Made by a program: the position numbers and the translations under genes
DNA from: Oegoconia quadripuncta
Taxonomy: Eukaryota > Arthropoda > Insecta > Lepidoptera > Autostichidae
Assembly: GCA_949316235.1 (NCBI GenBank)
Contig: OX438744.1
Coordinates: 39,351,278 to 39,415,277, forward strand
DNA: 64,000 bases
Reading direction: 5' to 3'
In this document: positions 23,350 to 36,000 of the stretch, piece by piece
Numbering within the stretch: position 1 is the first letter of the stretch
Layout of the letters: each line of letters starts with the position of its first letter
The notes under the pieces: model-generated
Databases searched by the model: none
Seen by the model: only the letters and a program-made list of their open reading frames with translations
What the model was told of the DNA's origin: nothing

Positions 23350-23641
23350 CATCATCAGCCCGTAAACATTCCACTGCAGGGATATAGGCCGTCCATGATG
23401 TATGAGGGAGTATGGGCCGTAAGTCCACCACGCTGGCCCAATGCGGGAATCTTTGAATTTTTATTTCTCGGGCATGCAGGTTTTCTCACGATGTTTTCCT
23501 TCACCGTTAAAGAGCAGTCGGATAAATGTACATAAGTAATTAAATTAAATTTAAAAACTCATTGTTACATGCCTACGTGGGAATTGAACTCGGACCTCCT
23601 AAATTGGCAGACTGCGTCTTAACCGCGGAGCCACCGACGCT
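23350..23641 (-). repeat. SINE family A, full length
   Basis: Reads CATCATCAGCCCGTAAACAT at the left and ends in a reversed tRNA-like head (GGTCCGAGTTCAATTCC B box, TGGCTCCGCGGTTAAGACG A box). Other copies at 28132, 30786, 34611 (head) and 37050. Confidence 0.85.
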
Positions 23642-23645
23642 CAAA

Positions 23646-23978
23646 CCGACCGATGTAACCGTTTAAACTATTAGAATTAATTAATTTAATAAGTGATTAA
23701 CGCTTTTTTCTTTCCACGAATAACGAATAACTATATAATTTAATAACTGCAATATTTTTTTCATATGGCAACATTTTTTTACACATCATCTCTGTTTCAG
23801 TCAATGGTAAGCCTTTACCAAAAAAAAAATTGTCTATGGTTCGTGTCCATTGTTTTTCTACAATGTTATTTTTCTGACTGTTGGCTGGTGCACGAAAATT
23901 TGGTCTCGCTGTGTCGAGTGTGAGTTTGTGCTAGTGTTCGTGTTCGATATTGTGATTTATTTGATATAGATCACGAGG
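23646..23978 (+). promoter_or_regulatory. Ube2h promoter and 5' UTR region
   Basis: Between a SINE and the Ube2h ATG. The last roughly 90 bases are G/T-rich with several CpGs and carry no ATG in the reading frame, as expected for a leader. No clear TATA box. The transcription start is not determinable. Confidence 0.45.
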
Positions 23979-24031
23979 ATGTCGTCACCGAGCGCTGGAA
24001 AACGTCGTATGGACACAGATGTGATCAAACT
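23979..24031 (+). CDS. Ube2h: Ube2h coding exon 1
   Basis: ATG 23979-23981 (context GAGGATG) encodes 17 residues, [17 protein letters not shown], plus CT. Donor GTATCC at 24032. CT joins T of exon 2 to give Leu18. Confidence 0.95.
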
Positions 24032-27000
24032 GTATCCTTTCTTTGTTAACTTGATAGCAAGCACCTTACTATGTTCGAGGGCCACCATGTAAATAACTGG
24101 CTGAAGGGCCATCAGCTGATTGTCATGATCGCCTATAAAATCAATATGGAGTGTAAATACTTCGCTTTGTCGTCTTTAAACTATTAGAAGTTGCATCTAG
24201 AATTAGTTTACTATGAAATTCTTGGGGGTCGTGAGACTTTTGGGCTGGATAATAGCAAAAAGCGTGCATTCTTTGTGTGACTCCGTGGGCCTACGTATCT
24301 ATATATAACACATAGATAAACACGTACCTACCTAGAGCGCTTCGAGCTCTTCCGTGTGTAGAGTAGATTGTAATATGTATTTCGTAACTCATAAGTAGGC
24401 CACGGTCTCAATTGCGCATTTTTTCTATGCGCGTAACGGCCTTACGCTCCTCGAATGGATTAAATTCTATTCTTTACATAATTAACGATAATTAGACAAA
24501 GCAGTTACCTACTGCACTTTGCATTTAATGCTTTGTTCCTGTTGTTGACTGATTAAATGTTCAGTGCATTGTCATGTCATAAAAAAAGCAATGGAATGGG
24601 TTTTTAAAGTACATAATTATTAGAAACAATACAGGGAAATGACAAATCATGCTGATAGGTCCAACCGAAGTTCAGTGTTCTGTTGGTATTTTGCCAAAAA
24701 CATATTTTCAGTCAGCTAAAGCAATACAAATCCAATTATACCTTTAGGTAACAATAACAATCCATGTTGATACAACTCAATATTTATGTAGGTATTACTA
24801 AATTATCTATGATAATGATAACAAAGAGTTATAGCTTGACATTTGTAAATAGTGTTATTTGTTGTACTAGAAACACTACACACATTGACTTTTAAATATA
24901 TTTTTTCATAGACTACAAATAATAATTACGACAGTGAACATAGAAACTCATACTGAGTGAAATGAGTAAAGTTATGTTTCACTTTGTAGTGGCTGCAGTC
25001 TGTTGCTTTTTTGTTAAAAAGTTTTGGTGGGAGATTTTATGGGATCCTGGCAATTATTACTTTTTATGTATATTTATTTATTACAATTTGTATATGCATT
25101 TCAAGTGTTGATGTTATAATAGAGGCAGAATATGCTGCTGCTAAAATCAGTGATGGATAGATATCAGTTGTATGAGCAAGTCAAGGAAAAAGTAAACATA
25201 AGTACATGGCAGCTTTTATGTTCACACAAGATACTAACTCATAGTAGGAATACAAAAGGCCCTGGTTGTATGGGCTGAGTACCTTTTGCCTGTCCAACAG
25301 GACAAATTTCAACAAAAAAAGGTAACATGACATGGCTATTTCTTATTGGTGTTTTTTGCTGTCTGAAAATGAATAACAAAATATTAGGTTCCACTGCTGT
25401 AGCTAAGATTTGACTCTGTTTTGGGAACACAACCAAAAAGTTGATCTTTATGATTTCCATACTTCATTTAAATCTTCTCCCAATAAGAGAGAAACCAATA
25501 AACAGAAATTGAACTCTGTTTTCTGTTTTTCTTTATTATGGCTCGTAAAAAGCTTTGTTTACCCTGCCTGCTTTCCCTGCAATTAGTAACTTCTTCTTTT
25601 ACTCTTCTACTACCACTTTTACTTGGTGGTTGTGTGGACGAAAATACAGTGATAAAACCGCCATTGTATCTACTATATTTTTAAGTTCCATGTTTATACT
25701 ACTAACTACTGTTGTGCAGTAAAGAATATTTGTATCATATTATATTATAATATAGACGGAGCATAATAGGAAGATTAAAAAAGTTAGTTTTTTGTGTAGG
25801 AACTCTCTGGTATGCATAATACAAACGTAGTTGCTTAGTTTGGAACTTGATAGCACTATGTTATATGTTCCTTATCATTATTCGTTATACCTATTCATGT
25901 GAGTGCATCTTCATATGAAGGTAGCTGGTCTCTATACAAAAATTAATATTATAAAAACTTTGATATTGTAATTGTAGGTAAATGAAGCAAAAAAAAAAAC
26001 TAAATCACTTTAGTAGTCGTTTTAACATTTTCTGCTTTTGTTTACTGTGTCACATAGGAATTTACTTATTACTAGCATTTCGCCCACGTGGAATAACATT
26101 AGCGCGGATGTGTGTATCTGTTTCTCTCACGAGAACTACTCACTTTGTCGGGATAAAAGATATCCTATGTTTTAATCCTGGGTATGTTCCACCTACATAC
26201 TAAATTTCATCCAAATCCCTTTATCCGTTTCACCATGATTGGGCAACAAACAAACATGTAAACTTTCGCATTTATAATGTTATTGTTAGATTGTAGGTAT
26301 TTATTTCTAATATTAAGTTAAATAAAACCGCTCAAATGCGTGTCGGGCCACGCGCAGTATAGGGTTCCGTACAGGCTCATCACCATAATATGGATAGGGC
26401 TTTTTGTTATTTGACAAATAATTTTCGATGGAAAGTTCGTTTTATAAATTTTTCAACTATTACTCAGTAACTTGTAAAGCATACTGTGTGATAGTTTTTC
26501 TTTTAACTTCGGTCGTGAATTTTGTCACGTATCCAAAAACAACCGTTTAGCTAGCAGTTTAGGAGGACACTTAACTCTTAACAAAAAGTAGCACTTTAAA
26601 GCTCAATATTTCGCAAACGGATCTCTGGATTGAAAAACGTTTCAAGATAACATCTAATCTCTTTGAATGACTTATCAAACGACGTCCCACACGATGGCGT
26701 ATAAAAAAAAAATATTATCCACATGTGCAGTCAGCTGCAGAGAAACCAGCCCCCCTATTCACAGAATGACTGTAAGTACGGGGGGTCTGGTTTCTCTGCA
26801 GCGGCCTGTACGTGTGAGATTTCCTGATTCTTTTTTTTCACAATTTTAATTTATATTGTCGGCGTGATTAATAATGTATACTCATGCTAAATTATATATT
26901 TCTAATACAAGATTGAGGTTAACGCTTGAGAATCTGTTGCATATAAAAATAGTATATAAAAAAAGAAGAATAAGACGCGATCTCAATCTCACGATCGATT

Positions 27001-30000
27001 TATTAACTAAAGCCGCGGACAGACAGATGCCCATGGCGAACGAAACTAGGGTTCCTTGTTGACTGTGGAACCCTAAAAGTGACATTTTCAAGTGATAATT
27101 ATACACTCGCGAGCAACCAAATCGACTCAAGCAATACCTCTGCATTCAAACATTGTTTGAATGTTATTAAAAGTAAACAACTTTTTATTAAAAATAATAT
27201 GTCATTTGAAAGCTTGAAACTTCAGCTTTTATGAGATATCATCGTTATTAATATCCATGTATACTTTTTTTTATTATTGGTGTCTGAACTTAATTGGGGG
27301 GAAAAATGGGATTTTAGGTAAAGGAGTTGTGTCCAGATTTGACACAAATAAAACACGTTTTTTTCTTAAGAAATATAAAATTTATTGGTTCAGTATTTGG
27401 TATTGCCCCCCCCCCCCCCCCCTAGACCGAATTACAGCCCTTAGTCGGTTCTTCATCGGCCTTATTAATTTTTTGACGGTGTCTTGAGGAATACCTTCCC
27501 ACTCCTCTAACAAATCTGCCTTCAATTCTTCTAGGCTCGAAGGGGCTGGATTTCTTGCTCGTACCCTTCGTTTGAGGTCGTCCCATAAATGCTCGATGGG
27601 ATTTAGGTCTGGACTGAGCGCAGGCCAGTCCATTGTGCGCAAATCGACTTCTCGAAGGAACTGCTGAGTAACGCGCGCTGTGTGGCATCGAATATTGTCG
27701 TGCATTAGGATGAAGTCTTTGCCAACAAATCCTGCACAACATGTTCCAGGAGAATATTTGTGATGCACCCATCAGCTGCCAGTCCTGCTCCTCGGCATCC
27801 TCCAGGCACGAAAACGAGCTCGGTTTTACCCTCCAACGAGATACCAGCCCACATCATGCAAGAACCGCCACCATAGGCAACGGTTTCTGCGACACAGCAT
27901 TGGGAAAATCGCTCTCCCGGACGCCTGTAGACCCGGCCTCTCCTGTCACTGCCATGCAGACACATCCTGCACTCGTCAGTGAACAGGACCGACCGCCATT
28001 GCCCAACGCTCCAGTTGAGATGCTCTCGAGCAAACTGTAGCCGAGCTTGCCGGTGGCCTGCAGTCAATTTGGGACCCGTTGCAGGCTTTGTTGTAGTCAG
28101 GTTGGCTTCCTTCAGACGTCTTCTTACGCCCTTAGTCCGCCACGCTGGCCCAATGCGGGTTGGGGACTTCACATGTCTTTGAATTTTTGTTTCTCAGGTA
28201 TGCAGGTTTCCTCACGATGTTTTCCTTGACCATTTTAAGACCAGTCTGATAAATGCACACAAGTAATTAAATTTAAAAAGTTATTGGTACATGATCTGCC
28301 TGGGAATCGAACCCGGACCTCCCAAATTGGGACACTGCGTCTTAGCCGATGAGCCACGGACGCTCTTGTCATTTATTTATATAAAAAAATGTATTTGTGT
28401 AGTTAATTAACCATCTGGTATCCATAATACAAACCTAGTTGCTTAGTGTGGACCTAGATGGCACTGTGTGTATGTACAAAGATATTTATTTATTTTCCTA
28501 TGGCTGACTGTACTACGCGCAACGCCACTTCCTCATCACCAGTTATTAATTAAATAAATATTGGCACACTTACACCAATCATCTAGCCCCAAACTTGTAC
28601 TATGAATACTATATAACGGATAAACATACATAAATATTTATATAAACATCCATGACTCGGGTATAAATGTTCGTATTCATCACACAATCATTTACCCCTC
28701 GCTGGAATCGAAGCCACAACCGTTGGTTTCGCTGACAGGGTCACTATCCACTACACCAATCGGTTGTCAATTAGTTTAATACACAGAGAGAGACCGCGAA
28801 ACATGTAATCAACGGCTCAATAGAAAAGGCGTACAAAAAATAATACTTAACACTTTCTAATGAGTGGGCGCCATTTCCATTCCTAAGTTATTGATTCATT
28901 GTTTATTATGTGTATAGTGTAAAGAAGTTGTTTTGAATTTGAAAAGAAAAGTATGAAACATGAATTGAAGACAAAAAGGTTTGCGTCTCTTGATAGATAA
29001 TAACATCTCAAGAGAGTTTGTCACACACGGCATGTCTCACAAACTTAGGCCCGTATTAATAACCCTTCTCAAGATTGACATGGCCTCAAGTTAACGCTTG
29101 AGAATCTGTTGCATATTAAAACAGCATCAGAAACAATGGTCTTGAGACTGAGACGCGATTTCAATCTCAAGAACGATTTATTTACAAGTTCAATATTTTC
29201 GTAATGAATGGACCCATTCTAATGAAATTTTATACGTTTAAGCAGGATACATTGATATAAAAAGTTAGTAGAAAACCTTTTCAAAATATCGAATTAAAAA
29301 GAATATATTGCATTTTTTCTGTAACTATGGCAAAGGCTTTTTGGCGGGATCTCGGCGAGTGAAGTTGCATTTTTCTTTATAATTCTTACAATTTGTGCAT
29401 TCTAACTTTTGAAGCTTAATAATGGCAGAATATTGTGCAGCAAACGTTAGTGTTGGTGTACAAGTGAAGGGAAGTGTAAATTAAAGTGCGTAACGGAGCT
29501 TTCGGGTTCCCACAAGAAGCCGCCAAAATCTTTTGTAAAGCATTCTGCCATTTTACTGAAGAATGACTTGACCGTGACTAGACTCTGTATAATCTGTTAT
29601 ATTACTTGTTTTGACTGAGACTGACTAATAAATTGAAGAAATAAGACATGGTTGTATGGGCTTAGATCCACTTGCCTTCTCCGAAAGGAGTGAATAAAAC
29701 GAAAAAAAATTACTATGGAAAACTTAAAATAGCTCCATTTAGTTTTAATTATCTTTTTCGAAAATGTTCTCTAGTAACATTGTAGATCTTACACGTACGT
29801 GCTTTTATGCGTATAAAGTTTCATTATAATCGGTTTATTCGGAACCACGGGTGGGATACAGCCTCTTAACTACATATTATGTCTTATAAGGTCAATGCCT
29901 TATCCATTTCAAATTAGTATCAGGGATTAACATGGGAAGCTATATTAAACATAATTTTACGACCTTTATCCCAAGTATGTGGTTAGAGAGTTCCCAGACA

Positions 30001-33000
30001 AGCTTTTGGGTGTTCAAATTTGAAACAACATCCACGGTTCACCGTACACAACATACAGAAATTCACAAGAGACAGGATGCGAGCCTTCGCCTTTGAAACG
30101 TGTAATGCCGTAGATGTTTTTTGGTGGAAAGTCCTTTAGTCGTTACGACATAAGCAAGAGATCATAAACTTCCACTTGCTACACACCTCGATCCCGACAA
30201 GTTTTAATCCAGGCTATATTCTACCTATATACCAAATTTAATCCAAATCCGTTCATCTGTTTGGCTGTGATTGCGCAACAAACAAACAAACAAAACTTTC
30301 GCATTTATAAGATTAAGATTATAGTTTGACTAGCTCTCCGCCCGCGGCTTCGCCTGCGTGGAATGACTTTATCGTGGAAATTTGTTTATCCCGTGGGAAC
30401 TACTCTCTTTATCGAGATAAAAATATCCTATGTTCTAATCCAGGGTATGTTCTACCTATGTACCAAATTTCATCCTAATCCGTTTCGCTGTGATTGTCCA
30501 ACAAACAAACATCCAAACTTTCGTATTTATAATATTAATTAGTGCGATTTTATTGCGGCGTTATTCTTTGAGTCTGTCTGTGGCATGGCACACAGCATTG
30601 TGTCGTTGCGTTGCCTTTGCCTTTTTGATATACTAGACGATTTTAAAAATTAATTGCGCGTGGTTAGTCTAGACTTCAGCCGTATTGATTTTGTCTGCAG
30701 TAGGTACATTAGCATGTACTTTAACTGCATATGCTATCAAGGCCTTGTTATTATGCCTTCACTATAGTGACAATTTATATTTCCATCATCAGCCCGTAAA
30801 CATCTTCCATCATCCACTGCAGGGATATAGGCCTTCCCTAGTACACGAGGGAGTATGGGCCATAGTCCGCCACACTGGCCCAATGCGGGTTGGGGACTTT
30901 ACATGCCTTCGAATTTTCATTTCTCAGGAATGCAGGTTTCCTCACGATGTTTTCCTTCGTCGTTTTAAGGGCAGACTGATAAATGCACATAAATAATTAA
31001 TTCCATAACCAAAGGCAATAGAAACTGAACCCTTACTGTCTGTCTTCGTGTGTATGCCAAGGCATTTTCCTTGCAGACTTTTAAGTGAAATTTTTCAATT
31101 CAGGATTCCGTTTAAGAAATATTAAGTTTTATCGCAAATTTTTGTTAGAGTCTAGTTCCCGTTGGCCTAAAAGCTAAACGATTGGTTTTGGATAACGTAA
31201 AAAATTCACGGGCAGGGTGAAATTTAATTAGTGTAATGTCTGCTGGTGACTTCACTTCTGATGATGAACAACTTTCCACTAGGAACAAGAACCGAATTCA
31301 GCCGAAAATTGTTGGACTTCAACACTAAAGGTGGTTTCAGAATTTGGTCGAGGTTGGTCTATTTCAGTTATTTCCATAGTATACTGACCTACGGCATTCT
31401 GGTGTGGGGAAATGCCGCTGACATAAATTGTATCTTTGTTCTGCAGAAACGAGCGGTTCGCGCGATTTACAAACTGGGCCCCAGAGTGTCTCTTAGGAAT
31501 AAATTTAAAGAAATTAATATATTAACATTAGCATCGCAATATATTTACGAAAACTTAATGTATGTAAGAAAAAATATAGAATCGTTTAAGAAAAATAGTG
31601 ATATACATAATGTTAATACCAGATATAAAAATAAACTTGCTGTTCATGCCAGCCGTTTACATAAAGTCACTAAGTCATTTAAGGGGCAATGTATACGCTT
31701 TTATAATAAGGTTCCAGTGGACATTCAAAAACCTTTAAATAAATTCAAAACCATCATAAAACAGACATTATTTACCAAAGGCTATTATAAAATTTCTGAC
31801 TATCTGGATGATAAGCAAGCATGGACATAGACCGCTCGGCGATATTCAGCCTAATTATACAATATAATATAATTGTAACCCAAACTTATTTAAAAGAGCA
31901 ACCCTTGAATTTCTTGCTCGTTCTTCTCTGGGGAATCTGCTTTGCGAATGAGCAAAAATGTCAATAATTTTAATATTAAGATAAAAAATGTGACGTTTTC
32001 AAGTGATAATCTTTATCCTACGAAATAAATATTTTTTGACTTTGACTTTGACTTTGACTTAGAATAGTTTACTTTGTATTTAGTAATCGAAATTTTTTTG
32101 ATCAATTCGATTAATGTTCCTTGGTGAAAGTTGTTCGTAATCGAGAGTGACGTCACCAGTTAATGGGAATTACTCGAATTCAGGCTGATAGAATTTTTAG
32201 ACTTCAAAAAAGTGTATTCGGGCTATGTGTGGAGTTAGCTTTTTATTTTTAAAGAAAAATATACTGCCTTTGCCATGCTTGTATATGTATGAGATATGTG
32301 TGTTTGTGTATGGGCATCCCCATCTATTTCAAAAAAGATATGAGACTAATAGTAGAAGGGGGAGGTACGAAAATATGTTATATGTCCCTAAACAAAAGTT
32401 AAGCATTTACAGTAAAAATGCATTCTGTATGGCCATAAGGATTTACAATCATTTGCCAGATAGTTTTAAGGACAAAAGTCTAATTCTTTTTAAAAAACAA
32501 GTACATGACTTTTATTCGAATAAATGCTATTATTCTGTTCAAGAATTTATTAATGATCAATTGTAATTAGCACCTGGTTACTGACATTTGCATGCCTTTT
32601 TTACTGACATTTTAATGAATTGTTATTTTATTTCATTCATTGTTTAAATTATCTTTCTGATCTGTAAGATGACAGATTTTGACATTTATATTTTTCCAAT
32701 TTATTGATTTTTAATGCATGATCTGTCTTCACATATTATAATATTTTGCACGCTTCTTAAAGCAGAGTATGTCTTGGAAAATAATTTATTAAGACCTTAT
32801 TGTACCATATTCTTGCAAATAAATAATTTTTATTTATTTATTTTATTATTCAAATTCACCCTGTATAATGAATGATGTTGTATTGGTATAATAATTGCAT
32901 TGGTTTCGCTACAGAAATGTTGCGTGCGTTTTTCAGTAAGTGGTACTGGGAGAATAACCAGCGCTGTGGCATGGACCACTATCTGTGCTGCAGCATATGC

Positions 33001-36000
33001 TGAGTCAGAGCCCTTTCAGTGCACAGTGGGTACAGCCCATCGCTGGGAATATCTTGTATGGTGTGCGTCAGTATATTAAACTTTCATTTATTTATTTATT
33101 CTATTTGTTGATTACATAGGGTTTATTATTGTTGTTGTATATACTGTGCAGTGAATAAATGTTTTTATCTATCTATCTTAAAAGGAAAACTATTACTGGT
33201 ACGTGGTTTTACGAGTTTATAAGTAAGAGTCGAACGTACAAAATATACTATCCGTTGAAAATGATTTGTCAAATTGGGTAAGCGCGGAATTCTACACTGC
33301 GCGTGGCTCGACAGGCACTTGGCCGGTTTTTTTTACTTCAAGAAGCACGTGCGTTATCTTATCAATACAATTACTATCTTGTCCAGAACAACTATCTATC
33401 ACTTCCCTTTCGCAACACGATATATACAAAGTAATGTCAATATTATTAATCTTTGGTACGCTGGTGTTTGGGGCGCACCTTGGTATCGGACGCAACTTGT
33501 GCAGGTACTTTGGCACCGTCCCATATACAAGGTACTGCTCTCAGAACTGCAACCACGAGTGAATAGACTCAAAGTCACAAGCGCAGTACGTATGACGACC
33601 TGTTTGGTGTAGTGGTTAGCAACTCTGGACACTATACCAAAAGGTTGCGTGTTCGAATCCCGCTAGGGGCATATGTTTGTGTGATGAATACGGACATTTG
33701 TACCCGAGTTGTGGATTGTTTTCATTTATAATAAGTATTTATTTACAAAAAAAAAATGTATTTATGTAGTATAACAACCATCTGGTATCCACAACACAAG
33801 CCTATAGTTGCTTACTGTGGAACTAGATGGCGCTGTGTGTATGTCTGCAGATAGTTTACTTATTTATTTATTTATATGCGTCACTCACTATAAACCACGA
33901 GTTTGTGGCGCTTGCAGGCATTCCGTTCGAACCGTAAAAATATAAAAATATCGCCCACACGGCAAGGTGGATGACAGTATGTTTTTAATGTGTAGTGTAT
34001 GTACCTCTATATGTGTGTATTCTTATTGCGTGTGTACCTTATCCTGTGTACAGTCGGCAGTACGACGACTGTAACCTACCAGTGTAAGTTGACCAAACAT
34101 CCTTAATGTCCAATGGCTAATATTTCCTTAACCCAGTACATTATAGTATCGAGAGTAAACACGAGGTGACAATACTTGGAGGTCTCAACGAGTTCTGCGT
34201 GAAATTTTTCGGCCCACCAGGCAGTGAGTATTAATTTACTTTTACCCAACCGCTTTTTACAAATAATAACCGCACCCGTGGCTCAATGTAAACAACATTG
34301 GGTTTACGATTCGGAGGTCACGGGTTCGATCCCCAGCGGGGTACATGTTTAAGTACTCGGTTTGGTTGGTGGTAGGGCATTTTAAATGACCGCCTGGCTA
34401 GCTACCACCATCTTATCCAAATCTGCCGCCAAGCAGCAATGTTAATAGCATTGTTGTGTTCCGGTTGTTAGAGATAAGATAGCCAGTCCCCCAAATGTGT
34501 TGGGGTTTCCGGGTCAGTACGCTTCCGCCTTCGACCTCATCTTCACTTAACATCAGGTGTGATTGAGGTCAAGTATACCAACCCGTTATGCATAAAAAAA
34601 AACATTATCGGAGCGTCCGGTGGCTGAGACGCGGTCTCCCAATTTGGGAGGTCCGGGTTCGATTTCCAGGCTATGTACAGTCAGCAACACAATTAAGGTA
34701 GCAGGTCTTTATTTATAAATATATTATAGGTAGGGGAAAGTCTAAAGGGAAATTGTTATTCAAGTTGTAATTGAATGTTTTCTATCACATGAAGACGTGA
34801 TAAGCATAAAATTATAAAGGAAAATATAACATATCCAAAAATCCCTCCAAAGAATATCGCAACAATTTGTTGCCATAATTGTTTTGCCGACTGTACATTT
34901 AAAATTAGATAGCAGAGTACAGGCGACAGGTCGCGTACATATATATCAACATAAATAAAATAACATTCACGATTGACACTTGACAACGCAATCTATTATT
35001 ATTCTAATCACTCTCCTTTCCTTCTTTTAAACTGTCATGTCGCTGTGAAAACCATTCATTAATACAAAGTCAATGTTTAGTGCATTGTCGATAAGCCAAG
35101 TGATGGTTGATTTTAGGTATAATTAATATATGACTTAGAAAAGCACACGTGGCACAGGCGCATTCGCTATCAGTTTTCGATTAGCGAAGTTAAGCAATGT
35201 CTGGCGCGGTCAGTCCTTGGATGGGTGACCACTAGTGTTTCCGTAGGTACTCTAATGTAAAATGTAAAAAAAATATTTAAAAATCATTTATTGTGTCAAA
35301 AACAGTGTTACAATATAATCAATGAGGTAGCCCTGATCTTAGATTATGTAACTTCATCGGTATCGTCATCGATTACGTTGACCAATGAGAAACCGTCAAA
35401 TTGCCGTGCGAACGATGAACCAACCAATCATATTTCAGAACGTAACCGATGACGAGTACGATGAATTCATGTAAAACCCCTCGTCCCCACACTAGGATTC
35501 CCTGTGTTGTGGGTAACCAGTCTCTTCCCGGTCTAATAGTAGTTTTAGTTTTTTAATAATACATATGCAGTTGTTTTCAATAGAAGTCGGTGGCCCACAG
35601 GTGTGGCTTAAAGCACTGACTGTGAGATGGCCACAAATCTGACACAATTCCATTGCACCCACAGCCCAACTAGGGTGGTTGGTATGTGATTGCACCGCAC
35701 TGGGCACTCGTGGTGGACTTTATGGCCCACGCCCTCACCCAGAGAAGGCTGTTCCCCAACAGTGGGCATGTCTAAGGCTGTTGATGAATGAATGAAAATA
35801 CGACTTGATCCTCACAAGAGATATCGTCAATCTAAATGAGAAACAATTTAATGAGAGTGTCAAAACATTAACAAAAAAAAAATTAAAGATTTTATAAAAC
35901 AGAAACTTATTAAGAAAGCATATTATAAAATTCCGATTATTTAGATGATAAACATTCATGGACAAGAACAGCCCGTTCGCGTAACCAGGCTAATTCACAA

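Noticed and set aside
27382..28131. Functional Tc1 transposase
   Set aside because: N-terminal DNA-binding region missing and a frameshift before the second catalytic Asp.
27741..28229. Plus-strand frames of 60-99 codons
   Set aside because: Antisense to the Tc1 transposase remnant and SINE A.
35150..35255. Functional 5S rRNA gene
   Set aside because: Only the middle and part of the 3' half match; the 5' end and terminator are absent.
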